Source of the DNA: Anniella stebbinsi
Lineage: Eukaryota > Chordata > Lepidosauria > Squamata > Anniellidae
Length of the DNA stretch: 64,000 nucleotides
NCBI GenBank assembly: GCA_029215795.1
Contig: JARDYH010000002.1
Coordinates: 274,358,310 to 274,422,309, forward strand
Direction: 5' to 3'
A program made the position numbers and the translations under genes. A model generated the notes under the pieces. The model ran no database searches. It saw only the letters and a program-made list of their open reading frames with translations, and was not told where the DNA came from. This document shows, in pieces, positions 11,166 to 22,645 of the stretch (position 1 is the first letter of the stretch; the number at the start of each line of letters is the position of its first letter).

Positions 11166-11665
11166 GCTAAATATGTGTTGTGTCTAATCCCCCTCCCCTT
11201 GGGCAGGGTGAAGGACTGGTAGACAATAATTCAGAAACAGATTCTGAAGTCAAAGAGACATTCCAGTCCGTACCAGGAGGGGAAGAGTTGATTCTCATGA
11301 TCTCTTTCCTAGCTGCAAATGAACTTTTGCCAGCGCTTATCTCTGATGGTGTAAATAAACCCCAAGCTGAGAATCAGGGTTCTTCTTCCGAAGGGGAGGG
11401 TGTGAAAAGCCTGAGATTTGCGAGATTCCATAGGAGAGAGAGACGCGCTGAGGCGAGGGAGGTGAGAAGGCAGTCGGACAGATTGATTGCTCAGAAATGG
11501 CTTGGTCAGTAGCAGTCTACTTAAGGGCGGTCTGGAGGTAATGGACTTTCTCTTTTCCTTGAAAAAAACAACAGTTTTGCTTGCTTAGCTTCATCCTGCC
11601 TCAAGGGCAAGTCACCCTTCAGGTGAAGGAAGGTGTTTATTGCATGAATAAAGTTTTGTTGATTT
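11166..11665 (+). mobile_element. Possible LTR-retrotransposon tail (relic)
   Basis: A 110-codon plus-strand frame (11180-11512) ends in an arginine-rich tail (RFHRRERRAEAREVRRQSDR) and a stop. A non-coding stretch follows with AATAAA at 11647-11652 and a GT/T-rich tail. The layout (basic C-terminus, short gap, polyadenylation signal) resembles the end of a gypsy- or DIRS-type polyprotein plus LTR, but I recognise no family motif. It could also be an unrelated repeat. Confidence 0.3.
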
Positions 11666-11922
11666 CTTAGCAGACCTCTTTATTGACTTCAAAGAACGCA
11701 AGGGGAAAGAGAGTCACGGCAATATATATGATAGAGAAGCCAAAAATTGAGATATGATAATTTGCAATGGCTTCACTTTTTTTAAAATGGTACTGTAGTT
11801 TAGCTCTGTGCAGACACCACAAACCAGATATACCTGGAGAAAAGGGGAGGGCATTTTGCATATTCTCAGAGGCATACACTTCTTTTTGCATCTACAGAGA
11901 TATAATGCAGGATGCCCAAAAT

Positions 11923-13835
11923 TAGGGGTGTGCATCGGATCGGATCCGATCCACGATCCGAATCCGATCCGCCCCAAAATTGGAAAAATCCAATCCGATC
12001 CGATCTGACCAACCCTCCGATCCGATCCGCCGAGGTCTGATCCGGATTGGAAAAAATCGGCGGATCGGACGCCATTTTGAATGCTTTTTCCCATAGCCAA
12101 GTATTGTGTTACAAAAACGCCTATAACTTTTTCATTTTTAAAGATAGAAGGATGAAACTTGGGCACTTTGTAGATGGGTTGGGGTAGTTATCTGTGACAA
12201 ACTTCAGAAAGATTGGTGTATGCATGTTGTGGCAATTAATTTTTTTAATAAATAACCAGGAATGCCTATAACTTGTTCATTTTTAAAGTTCCATTTTTAA
12301 AGCCGAACACGGAGGGAGAGGAGGCAGCTCTGTCTCCCACCTACCCACCCATCCCAGGCAGAGAAGAAGGGGGTGCGCACGGAGGAGCTGAGCATGGAGG
12401 GGGAGGAGGCAGCGCCCTCTTCTTCTCCGCCTGGGATGGGTGGGTAGGTGGGAGACAGAGCTGTCTCCTCCCCCTCCGTCCCTCCGTAAAGTAAAGAAGC
12501 CCTCCAGTGCCCATGCCTTTCCCCGAGCCATTGCCTACTGGATCCCCTTTTCCCATCCCTGAACGAAGCCCCCAGACCCAACTTGACAGCATCAGCTCTT
12601 CTAGGGGAAGGGGGGGCAGAAGACGGGCTGTCAACTCAAGAATACTGTCAGGAGCTGGGGGGACCTGGACAGGTTTCCGACGGGTTTAGAAGCTATGCTT
12701 CTAAAATTCATCACACATGTGAACCAAAGTGGTATGTCTAATGTGGAGAAATTTCAGAAACATAGCTTCAAGCGTGTAGTGGCAAGGTATTTTTGAAACA
12801 ATGAGGAAAGAAATGCCTATAACTTTTTTATTTTAAAAGTTAGAAATTTGAAAGTTGCTCACTTTGTAGATGGATTAGGGGTAGTTGTCTGTCAGATATT
12901 TCAGAATGATAGGTCCAGGCATTTGGTGGCTACGATTTTTTTAGATTAAAAGTTACAACAACACGGAGTTTTGACAGATAAAAAAGGGAGGGGGAGGCAG
13001 GGGAGGAGGGGTGCAATTGACAGCCCAAGCCTCTGTGGAAAAACTTTTGTAACTTTTAATCTAAAAAATTCGTAGCCACCAAATGCCTGGATCTAACTTT
13101 CTGAAATTTCTGACAGACAACTACTCCTAACCCGTCTACAAAGTGAGCAACTTTCAGACTTCTAACTTTTTAAATAAAAAAGTTATAGGCGTTTCTTTCC
13201 TCATTGTTTCAAAAATACCTTGCCACCACATGCCTGGACCTAGCTTTCTGAAATTTCAAATTTCACACACATATCAAGCAAAGTGTTACCTGTAATGTGC
13301 CCAAGTTTCCTGTTTTTATCTTTAAAAATAAAAAAGTTGGAGGTGTAACTGTATTTACCCCACTACTACCCATTTTTCTAAAATTAATTGCCACACAAAG
13401 CAAGCACCTACGATTCTGAAATTTCACACACATAGGTGCCAATGTACCTCCTACAATGTTGCAAGGTTTCATGTGTGGAACTTTAAAAATGAAAAAGTTA
13501 TAGGCATTCCTGGTTATTTATTAAAAAATTAATTGCCACAACATGCATGCACCAATCTTTCTGAAATTTGTCACAGATAACTACCCCAACCCATCTACAA
13601 AGTGCCCAAGTTTCATCCTTCTATCTTTAAAAATGAAAAAGTTATAGGCGTTTTTGTAACACAATACTTGGCTATGGGAAAAAGCATTCAAAATGGCGTC
13701 TGATCCGCGGATCGGACATCCGATCTGCAGATCGGGATCGGATCAGATCCGCCCAACCTCCGATCCGATCCGACCCCCCAGGTCCAATTCCGATCCGCTA
13801 TCTGATCCGATCCGGGGGGTCAGTGCACATCCCTA
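11923..13835. mobile_element. Foldback hAT element A, complete, 8-bp target duplication
   Basis: Begins TAGGGGTGTGCA and ends TGCACATCCCTA; CCCAAAAT flanks both sides (11915-11922 and 13836-13843). Eight-bp duplications with TAGGG-type ends identify hAT (established). Next to both ends lie clusters of GGATCCGATC/CGGATCGG motifs. The body is a long imperfect inverted repeat: 12085-12290 matches the complement of 13480-13690. A module containing CCTATAACTTTTTCATTTTT and GATGAAACTTGGGCAC is repeated in both orientations (about 12119, 12264 and 12814 plus; 13138, 13298, 13460 and 13601 minus). A GC-rich insert at 12300-12690 has its own hairpin (TGTCTCCCACCTACCCACCC and its complement). No transposase coding: non-autonomous. 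Confidence 0.88.
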
Positions 13836-13843
13836 CCCAAAAT

Positions 13844-14261
13844 GCTTTCCAGGGCCAAGGTTCTCAACTGGAAAGCCATGCTTGGTTTGCCCAGCACCTT
13901 AAAGAAGAAGGTGATATAGGACCTATACGAGGAAGGAAAATGAAGGAGTGGCTTATTCTGGGTGATATTCCCTTAGATCAATAATTCCTAGAGTGTCTGT
14001 GAGGGTGCACTAACTAGCGCAGGGGGGCGGAATAATTTAATGAAATAATTAAAAGCAACAATGCTCCAAAATGTCAGGAGCTGGTAGGGCTAGAACTGTG
14101 TGGGCTGCCCTCTGTGGTAAGCTATCAGAACTGCACCTTCCTAATAGTGAAGTATTATCATGCTCTGGACTGGCCATGCTCCCACCGCAGCTGGCTGTTA
14201 GGCCCTCCTGGACAGGAATAATCATAAAAGACATCCTTTTATAAAACACATCCAAATTATA
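13844..14261. other. Intronic sequence, nothing recognised
   Basis: Ordinary intron between element A and an L2-type tail. No coding or repeat signal recognised. Confidence 0.5.
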
Positions 14262-14365
14262 AGAGATTTTTAAAATGTATTTTATTGTAGTAAGCTGCCT
14301 TGTGAGGACTTCTACCCTGAAAGGCGGCCAAGAAATGTTTTAAATAAATAAATACAATAAATAAA
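14262..14365 (+). mobile_element. LINE 3' tail (L2-like)
   Basis: GTAAGCTGCCTTGTGAGG followed by AAAGGCGGCCAAGAAATG and an AAATAAATAAATA tail is the usual 3' end of reptile L2-type LINEs. No coding part remains. Confidence 0.6.
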
Positions 14366-14790
14366 TCCTGTTTGGCTTGGGTCCTTGCCTGAGCAACCAG
14401 GTCTTTCTGGCTCAGGTGTGTTTCTATGCATTCCTTAACTCTTCACTCCTGGCTTTTTCCCTCAGTTGTGATTCCAGGATTTGTTACCTGTCTCTGACTT
14501 CCAGCTTGCTCTCTTGATGCAAATTCCTCGATTCACTTTTCACAGTTGTCCACTGCTAGCCTTAACACCAAAGCACTCACTACTTTGGCTACCTCCTACA
14601 TCCCTGTATGATTCACTGCTCTGACCCTGTCTCTTTCTAATCAGCTTGTATCCAATTGAATGATCCAGTGACTCATGATACAGATAGGCAGTAACATTAC
14701 ATACCCTCATTAGAGACAATTGTCAGTACAGTGCCATAAGGAGAAACAGAAAATAGAGGACTACTCTGAGGACAGATAGTTCTTATTGGG
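14366..14790. other. Unclassified intronic sequence
   Basis: CT-rich sequence without recognisable ends or coding. Confidence 0.4.
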
Positions 14791-15390
14791 CCTTTGAAGG
14801 TGGTCCAGAAACTGCAGCTGGTACAGAATATGCCAGCAAAACTGTCGACTGGGACCAGGTATTGTGATCATACTATACTGGTTCGTTCTTGCCTGCATTG
14901 GCTCCCAGTTTGTTTCCAGGCTCAGTTCAAAGTGCTGGGTTTGTCCAATAAAATCCTACATGGCTTGGGACCTTAGTATCTAAAAATGATCCAGAGGCCC
15001 TTCTCTGATGCTCCCACAATCTGAAGGTGTCTATGAGGGAGAAGGCATTTTTGGCAGAGGCCTCTGTTAGTAGAATGCTCTCCTGAGAGAGGCTACCCCA
15101 GTACCCTGCTTAATCTCCTTTCAGCACCAAGACAAGACATTTTATTATTCCAGGCCTTTTAAATATAATTTTCTTATCAGTCTCTGGTGTATTAATCTTT
15201 AGTGAGTTGGGTTTAGCTCTTTTATATGTTGAAAGGACTTTTATTGGTGCTGGTATTTCTTTTCTCCTTTATGCTAAATTTCAATAGAGTTGTTAATTGT
15301 TGTATTTTTATTCTCTTAAATGGTTTCTTGTAGGTTTGTGACGCTTAGAGAATTGTATTTAATGAAGTGGCTAATAAATATGTATTAACT
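14791..15390 (+). mobile_element. L2-clade LINE 3' fragment
   Basis: The translation carries VQKLQLVQNMPAKLSTGT, then LVRSCLHWLPVCFQAQF and KVLGLSNKILHGLGP, the conserved C-terminal part of L2 ORF2. It breaks into other frames downstream (remains of the RAFSVAAPRLWN-type block near 15040-15120). A 3' UTR-like stretch ends GGCTAATAAATATG near 15375. Inactive fragment. Confidence 0.85.
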
Positions 15391-15414
15391 TATTATGCGT
15401 ATAAAAAGAACCCA

Positions 15415-15985
15415 ATAACTAAAGTTTTCCGGGCAGTGTACAACAATAAAAACATGAAATACAAACATTAAAACGATGACTAAAAACATCACATGATAAA
15501 TGGTGGCTCGGGCATCTCTGGGAAGGTCATGTTGCATAAATGGAGGCTATAAAACAACCATTTATGCAAGATTTTAGCTGTGAATGCGCCATGACTGTCC
15601 TGGAAATGCCTCAACAACCATTTTGCACAACAATAGCATCTCAGTAAGAGCCAGACTTTGTCAGGTGCAGCTTGACGAATGGGACCGAGGGTTGGGCACA
15701 GGGGAGTCCGTCGGACTCTGCCCCCTGTGCAAACACTCGCAACATCCTTATCCCCAATCCACTTAGGCCTTTAAAGGTAAAACCAGCACTTTGAATTGGA
15801 TCCAGAAATGAATTGCCAGCCAATACCTGCACAGTATGATCACATCAGCCAACACAAGTTAGCAGTGTAGCTGCCCTATTTTGGACTAACTCAACTTTCC
15901 GGACCATTTTCAAAGGCAGACCCACATATGATGCACTGTAATTATCCAAGCAGGAGGTTACCATAGCATGAATATCTGTTGTAAT
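15415..15985 (-). mobile_element. L2-like LINE 3' fragment, interrupted
   Basis: 15421-15510 resembles an L2 3' UTR on the minus strand (GGGCAGTGTACAACAATAAA). 15766-15985 matches the L2 C-terminal coding region in reverse (GGCCTTTAAAGGTAAAACCA, then TGCCCTATTTTGGACTAACT). About 15540-15765 between them is unrelated sequence, perhaps an insertion. Confidence 0.65.
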
Positions 15986-16095
15986 GCAAAAATAGCAAAT
16001 AATTAAATAATCTTTACATTATAAAAGTAAATCTTGTTGGGTGTATTAATGAAGTGTGCTTCCAATTTTAAATCAGACAATAAGTGTGTCTCAAC

Positions 16096-17400
16096 TAGGG
16101 ATGTGTATTATATCGTTAAAATGTCCGATAACGATACGATAAGGACATTATCGGACATCTGATTAACGATAACGATATGATAGAAAAACCTCTGATAAAT
16201 TTCCGATCCGAAAATTTTCAGCCTGATTATACCAGATTTTTTTCAGATTATTGGACCGCCATATAAATAAACCTATAATTTCTGTATTTTCAAAGTTAGA
16301 GGCTTGAAACTTGGTCACAGTGCTTATGGGGTATGCCTACGTATGTGTATAAAATTTGAAATTAATCCCTCCAACCCTCGATTTTATATGAATTTATTAA
16401 AGATCGTTTAAGTTCTGACAGGTCAGAATGACAGCGCCACGTGCGTTCATTCAGACCTGTCAAGAAGTTGACCGGGCCTCAGCTTTCATAAGGAGCATGA
16501 TCTTTAAAAAACTCATAGAAAATCGAGGGTTTGAGCAATTGCTCTGATTTTTTTTCACAAATGACCAGCCAGATCCCATCTTTAATGTCCCACAAGTTTC
16601 AAGTTTTTATCTTTAAAAATGAAGATGTTACAGCGGGGAGGTGGGGGGTGGGACCCCCCTATAACTTTTTAATTTGAAAAGATGGAGACATGAAACATTT
16701 TGGACATTGCAGATTGGATCTTGCTAGTCCTGGCTCCTCAAGTTTCATGTCATTATAATTTCAAATAAAAATGTTATGCACGTGTTTCCCCCAATGCAAG
16801 CCTATGGGAAAAAAAGTAGACAACAAGATGACAGCATGGAGGCCCGGTCAACCAGCTGTCAATAAAGTTGCACAATCTTTAATAAATTCATATAAAATCG
16901 AGGGTTGGAGAGATCGATCTCAAACTTCATACACATGTCTAGCACATGTTGCTACACATATGTGCCAAATTTCAGATCAATCCCTCCACCCCTGTATTTT
17001 ATATGAATTTATTAAAGATCCTGCAACTTTTTGACAGGTCTGAATGAACACACGTGGCGAGCTGTCATTCTGACCTGTCAGAACTTAAACGATCTTTAAT
17101 AAATTCATATAAAATCGAGGGTTGGAAGGATCGATCTCAAATTTCATACATATACTTAGGCATACCCCATAAGCACTGTGACCAAGTTTCAAGCCTCTAA
17201 CTTTGAAAATACATAAGTTATAGGCGTTTTTTCTTTTTCTTTTTAAAAAATCAGCTCTATAGGGCACAATAGGGTTGCAAATTAAATTTTGTATTTCTGA
17301 TACAATACGATTTACCTACAATGTAATCTGATCCGAATTTTTTTTTTAAGTGATTTCTGATAACGATACGATACAATAATTTCGGGCGTGCACACCCCTA
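16096..17400. mobile_element. Foldback hAT element B, complete, 8-bp target duplication
   Basis: Begins TAGGGATGTG and ends GCACACCCCTA, flanked by GTCTCAAC at 16088-16095 and 17401-17408, a perfect 8-bp hAT duplication. CGATAACGATACGATA-type motifs cluster near both ends. Long arms pair: AAAGATCGTTTAAGTTCTGA (from 16399) with TCAGAACTTAAACGATCTTT (to 17097), and TAAATTCATATAAAATCGAG recurs inverted. Modules like those of element A lie at about 16271 and 16657 (plus) and 16589, 16738 and 17176 (minus). It has no transposase and is related to element A in architecture but not in its terminal motifs. Confidence 0.88.
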
Positions 17401-17408
17401 GTCTCAAC

Positions 17409-18004
17409 TAGCAGAAGTTTGGGAAACATTGCCTTAGATTCTACCTTCCATTACATTGCTATGGAACAGCCAAATCAGTCTCTATATGGAATGCACAATT
17501 GTCCTTGAACTCCCAAAGGCCCTTCCACATATTCAAATCATGTTCAGTGACTGAGTGTTCTGTTACTAAACACAGGTCTCTGTTCTTAGCCAGGTCTCTA
17601 GAACACTAATTCAGAAAGTCATTACATAGATAAATGGATTGGCATTACTGTACAGAGTTTTCTTGGGAAATTAAATGCCCATGAGCAGTTTACTTACAAG
17701 CAGTGTATGGTTAGAGGTGGGACTTGGGATAGCTTATGACATAACACTGGTCCCATGAGCAAGACATCCACACCAGCAGTTATATCCACAGGTATGCTGG
17801 CTGCAGCAACGTTCTGCACCAGCATTGCGGCAATGCTACTTCTAAACAGCATTGATTGCATCAACCTAGTTGAAAGACATGGCTTTGGGGGGTGGCTAGG
17901 GACTGCAAGCAGCCAATCTGCTTGAAACTGAACAAGCCTCAGAATTACAACACTCCAGGAAATATATTGTACCATCATATCATTAAGTGCATGGATCTAA
18001 TTCC
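17409..18004. other. Intronic sequence, nothing recognised
   Basis: No recognisable element. Several short minus-strand frames have no family motif. Confidence 0.45.
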
Positions 18005-18550
18005 CATTAGACACCAGCTGCCTCTAGGCAGCTTGTTTGCCCCACTGTAAATGTGCAGTGACGGCATTTCGGACAGATGACGCAGTAGTCTTCCCAAAGC
18101 CATCTAGGGGCAATCCCCGAAGCTCTGCATTTAAAAAGTCGTGGACTTACTGTGACTTTTCTGGTTTGCTGCCAGAAAATATCCTGTATTGGTAAAGATA
18201 CCAATAAGGGGCATGGGCTCACCAGAACAGTGGGGAGGTGGCTGTTTGTCTCTGTGCCCCCCGATCCCTGCAAAATTGTGCAGTTAAAGAGAAATAGGGT
18301 AAAAAATAATTGATGAACCTGTTCGATCCCAGCATGGGCACAATGGGATGGGATGGCGGTTTGCCTCTGTGCTGGCAAAATTGTCCAGGTGAAGAAGGGG
18401 GGTGCAGCAATGGGGCACTAGGGCGGCTGTACCCCATGAAGCTCCAAAGCCCACATTGGCACACCTTTTAGTGTGTACTACTCTGGAGGAGTGCGAATGT
18501 GGGCTTTTGGAGAACAAGGCGCCAAGGTGATGCCGTATAGAGGCGGCCAC
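18005..18550. repeat. Unclassified GC-rich repeat
   Basis: GC-rich block with internal inverted similarity (AAAGCCCACATTGGCACACC against GAGTGCGAATGTGGGCTTTT, near 18446-18507) and CAAAATTGTGCAG / CAAAATTGTCCAG repeated at about 18272 and 18376. It shares the AAAAAGTCG(T/G)G core with 7037-7440. Probably a non-autonomous DNA element. Four overlapping minus-strand frames of 81-123 codons are shadows of this block. Confidence 0.45.
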
Positions 18551-19524
18551 TGATTGAATGTTAGCATGTGCTTTAGTAAGTACTTTGCTGAAAATGGGCA
18601 GCTCTTACAAACGAACAAACAATCAAAACGCCCACAATATAATTTCCTCTATGTAATATCCTTGGAATGGTACATCCTTTCAAATACATCAATGAAAAGG
18701 ATATACTGGGCAAGGTGAAAAAAAGAAAGGAAAGACAATAATATTCTTCTGGGAAACTAGTATAAAGGACTGCCTAAAATACAGCAACATTTAGTAGCTA
18801 ATGTTTCATTACTACAGCAGTCATTCATACTGTTAAAAGATCATACAGTGTCACAGTGTCAATCATGTTTACATACTAAGGGTAGTATCCAATGCTGCCT
18901 ATGCACAAGCAGGACCCATCACTGGCAATACAGGAAGTAGCACATCCTAAAGCAACGGGACACAAGCCAAAACATTCATTTCCTTAATGGAACAGGTCAG
19001 TGGATCTTGCATTTGGCTCATTTTCAGGGTTGCTTTGGGAAATGCTAGCTTCCTGTTCTGTTGGTGATGGATCAGTGTAACACAATCAGCAGAGGTGCAG
19101 GGGCAAGACTGGTACTGCCCCAAGGGTACAATCCAGACCTTTTATGCAGGGGAGTGAAATGGAAGCAAAGGTGTACAAGTGCATCTTTGCCCCATGTCAG
19201 TTGCAGAACATGCCTATTCTGGTGGGGGAACTCTTACAGGGTGTTCCTTTATTACCAGGCTGCAGTTGGGGCTTGGAAAGGAACCAGGAGGAATTGGGTA
19301 GATCAGTATATACTATCGAGGATGGAAGAGCCTGCTCTTCAAGAAGGGGGCAAGGGAGGCTTTCCTTACTATAGCATGGACTGTGCGGAGATCATTTCAA
19401 GTGACAGAGCCAATGTACATCCTCTTGCTAAAGTCATTGTGTATGCACAGCTTACCTGCCCTACCCTCTGCACTCTGGATCATGCCCTATTTGATTTAAT
19501 AACATTTTTAGAAACACGCACACA
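18551..19524. other. Intronic sequence, mostly unrecognised
   Basis: A start such as GGGTAGTATCCAATGCTGCC at about 18890 resembles 35580 (GGGCAGTATCCAACCATGTC), hinting at a shared MITE family, but no matching second end was found. The frame at 19061-19723 is a chance frame running into the L2 copy in the wrong frame. Confidence 0.4.
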
Positions 19525-20826
19525 AAATGCGACCATGGTATCCTTCTGGGACAATTGGCTGAGTTGGGAGTGGGAGGAACTGCATTGCAGTGGTTCCGCT
19601 CCTACTTGGTGGGTCGGCTCCAGAAGGTGGTGCCTGGGGAACATTGCTCGGCCCCGTGGATTCTCCAGTATGGGGTTCTGCAGGGGTCAGTCTTGTCCCC
19701 CATGCTGTTCAACATCTACATGAAACCGTTGAGTGCAGTCATCCAGAGTTTTGGAGTGTGTTGTCATCAATATGCTGATGACACACTGCTCTATTTCTCC
19801 TTTTCATCTTCATCAGGTGAGGCTGTGGATGTGCTGAACCAGTGCCTGGCTGCGAGAATGGACTGGATGAGGGCTAATAAACTGAAACTCAATCCAGACA
19901 AGACTGAGACACTGTTAGTGGGTGGTTCTGCTGACCGGATGGAGGGTCTTCAACCTGTTCTGGATGGGGTTGCGCTCCCCTTGAAGGAGCAGGTTCGTAG
20001 CTTGGTGGTTCTCCTAGAACCATCTCTGACACTTGAGGCTCAGGTGGCCTCAGTGGCATGGAGTACCTTCTACCAAGTTCAGTTGGTGGCCCAGCCATGC
20101 CCCTATCTGGACAGGGATAACCTGGCTTCAGTTGCCTATGCTCTGGTAACCTCCAAGTTAGATTACTGCAATGCACTCTACGTAGGGCTGCCTTTGAAGA
20201 CGGTTCGGAAGCTGCAGCTTGTGCAAAATGCAGCAGTCAGATTGATAACTGGGACCAGAAGGTTCGAGCATAGAAGACCTACTCTGGCCTGCTTGCATTG
20301 GCTGCCTGTATATTTCCGAGCCCGATTCAAGGTGCTGGTTTTAACCTATAAAGCCTTACACGCAATACCTGACAGAACGCCTTTCCTGACATGAACCTAC
20401 CCGAACACTAAATTCAATATCTAAGGCCCTCCACTGAGTGCCTACTCCGAGGGAAGCTCGGAGGTCAGCAACAAGGGAGAGGGCATTCTCTGTGGTGGCC
20501 CCCAAATTGTGGAACGATCTCCCTGACAAGGCCCACCTGGCGCCAACTTTGTTATCTTTTCAGCGCCAGGTCAAGACTTTCCTCTTCTCTCAGGCATTTA
20601 GCAATATCTGATGAGCCTGGGTTTGTTTTGTTTTTGGGTTTATAGCTTTCTAAATTTATTATAGTGGTTTTAAATATATGTGTATATTATGTGTATATTG
20701 TATGTTTTTGCTGTTTTAATTTTTGTATATTGGTTTTAATTGTTTTAATCTTATGTAAACTGCCCAGAGAGCTTCGGCTATGGGGCGGATATACAAATGT
20801 AATAAAATAAAATAAAATAAAATAAA
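19525..20826 (+). mobile_element. L2-clade LINE, 5'-truncated, with RT coding remains
   Basis: The 279-codon frame (19555-20394) reads LGVGGTALQWFRSYLVGR, LSPMLFNIYMKPL and HQYADDTLLYF (catalytic YADD at residues 73-76), then KLKLNPDKTE and LQLVQNAAVRLITGTRR. This is L2-clade reverse transcriptase plus C-terminal region. The frame upstream of its ATG continues the RT (DHGILLG-like, from 19531), so the element lost its 5' end there. Past the stop at 20394 the C-terminal block goes on in another frame (ERAFSVVAPKLWN-like, near 20480-20520). The 3' end has CTGCCCAGAGAGCTTCGGCT and an (AAAAT)n tail at 20803-20826. Inactive copy. Confidence 0.92.
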
Positions 20827-21554
20827 TAACTTTTGTTGGTATTTTTGGGGGGTATTTTATTGTTGGTCATCTTAAGTGCCATTTTAATGGGAATGCTGGG
20901 TATAATTTAATAAATTAATAAATAAAATAGTTTCACAAAATCACCAAACATACCTAATTATCTCTGCTGCAAACGTAACCACCACTGCAAATGTAGATTT
21001 AAACTTCCCACTGTTTAGGGGAGCAAGAGCTAAAGAATCCCATTATTTTTATGCATCATCAAGCAGAGTCAAATAAATATGTGCAATAGAACACTGTAAG
21101 CTTCGGGGGGGGGGGCAGGACTGTGATAGCATAATAGGATTCATAGCAAAATGAAGCACAGTATGGATGTAGCATAGGAGGCACTCCTGCTCAATTGCAA
21201 AAACAAAACAAAACCCATAAACATATATTATAGATAGAATGATCAAGTATATAGTAATACATTATTAAGTAATAAACTTGATCACAAGCATCTTTGTCTT
21301 AAAGTTGGAAATGGATGCTAAGGGAAAACCATATAATTTAAATTTATTGGCGTAGAAGCGCACATTAACAGCTTTTACTCTTTAATATTTCACAGATATG
21401 CATGCATATCAATTAGTCATAAAAGTTTCCTTTTAGGAGGTTGGGAGAAATGGCAATACAGATCCTAACTGTATAGCCTGGAGGACTCAAAGAAGTAATA
21501 TTTTTTTCTCCTTCAAGTATTCATGTTACCCTAGCACATATACGCAGCTCAGTG
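20827..21554. other. Intronic sequence with a second LINE-like tail
   Basis: 20840-20930 looks like another short LINE 3' tail (AATTTAATAAATTAATAAAT). A run of 10 G lies near 21106. Otherwise plain intron. Confidence 0.4.
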
Positions 21555-22010
21555 CTGAAGGAAGCAATCCTATAGCTCCTAGACAGAGTTGTGTGTGTGT
21601 GTGGGGGGGGGGGGAGTTTTAGGATATTTTGAGTTCCTGGATCCAAGGTTGGAGACAACGCTCTAGCCTCATATCCAGGAAACCGAACTTCTAGTTTCTC
21701 CCCTTGCCCCTCCCAGTTCAGAGAGAACCATAGCAGCTGCCTCTCTAAGCAAGCAAAAGCATGCTTGGAAAGGAAGGAAAGAAGGAATGCCAGTGGGCAG
21801 GGAGGGAGGGGGGCCTGGGAAGGCCGGCTTACAATGTATCCTTGGGCCTCCCTGCCTCCTTCCTTTCACTTTAGGACAACCCTGCTGGATGGGCAAAAAG
21901 CCCATCTAGCCAAAATTCAGAGCAGGAAGAGCATGGAGGAGAAGATTTTCTCTGCCACTCTTCCCGCCCTGCAGTCACAGTCTGAACCACTAGAGACAGC
22001 CAAAAAATAA
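21555..22010. mobile_element. Harbinger-like non-autonomous element (partial)
   Basis: Starts with GGAAGCAATCCTATAGCTCC and shares CCTGGATCCAAGGTTGGAGA with the complete element at 35716-36119 (CCTGGCTCCGAGGTTGGAAA there). Contains a (TG)n/G run at 21591-21614 and a purine-rich centre. No right end with the expected GGATTGC motif, so truncated. Confidence 0.5.
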
Positions 22011-22446
22011 GATGTTTATTTGGTGGAATTATTTACAAAAAGGAATAAAATGTCACTCCTCTTCAAATAATAGGTTGAGGTTGCTTAAAGGTCCTTAAAT
22101 TAAATATGCTTGGTTACTATTCCTAATGGATGAGAGACTTTTATACAGGTTAATAAGCTCTCAATAGCTTTTTCTTTTAGGCAAGATTTCCCTACCCCAC
22201 AAATGGAAACAGATTTTGGCAGTTCCCTAAACTTCCTCACAAATAGGAACAGATGCTGTACATCAGCCTTCCTTAGCCTCCAGATCTTCCTGCTTTTTCT
22301 GGCTTCTGGGATACGGATGTTTCAGGGACTACTTTCTAAAGTTCCTTCTGGTTAAAATAGGAAGCTAAAATGTATTATGTATTATGTATAACTTGGTTTG
22401 CTGATAAAATTATCATGTTTTGGCACATTAGTTTTAAAAGCATAGT
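22011..22446. other. Intronic sequence, nothing recognised
   Basis: AT-rich intron; a duplicated ATGTATTATGT stretch near 22371-22387. No element recognised. Confidence 0.5.
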
Positions 22447-22448
22447 GG

Positions 22449-22645
22449 CAAAATCCAATAGTGCGCTACCCGCTGGTGGCAAGCACCACCAGTCCCGGTG
22501 TGTGCAACCTGCCCCTTCTAGAAACAAGCATTTGTGCTCATATTAGGGCTTGCCAGGAAGCACTACATCACGGCCACCAGTGGTGGGGCTGTGTGCGCAC
22601 TGGTGGTACTGGCCGCCAGCAGCAGGGCACGATTGGATCCTGCCA
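22449..22645. mobile_element. Short GC-rich MITE
   Basis: Ends GGCAAAATCCAATAGTGC and GCACGATTGGATCCTGCC are inverted repeats, with GGTGGCAAGCACCACC and complementary GC-rich sequence inside. No convincing target duplication (AGT left, AAG right). Non-coding. Confidence 0.65.

Noticed and set aside
12273..12689. Several frames of 60-97 codons in the GC-rich insert of hAT element A
   Set aside because: They arise from a CT/GA-rich hairpin on both strands and encode low-complexity sequence.
19061..19723. 220-codon plus-strand frame upstream of the L2 copy
   Set aside because: Its end runs through the L2 in the wrong frame and its beginning has no motif; the real L2 frame is 19555-20394.
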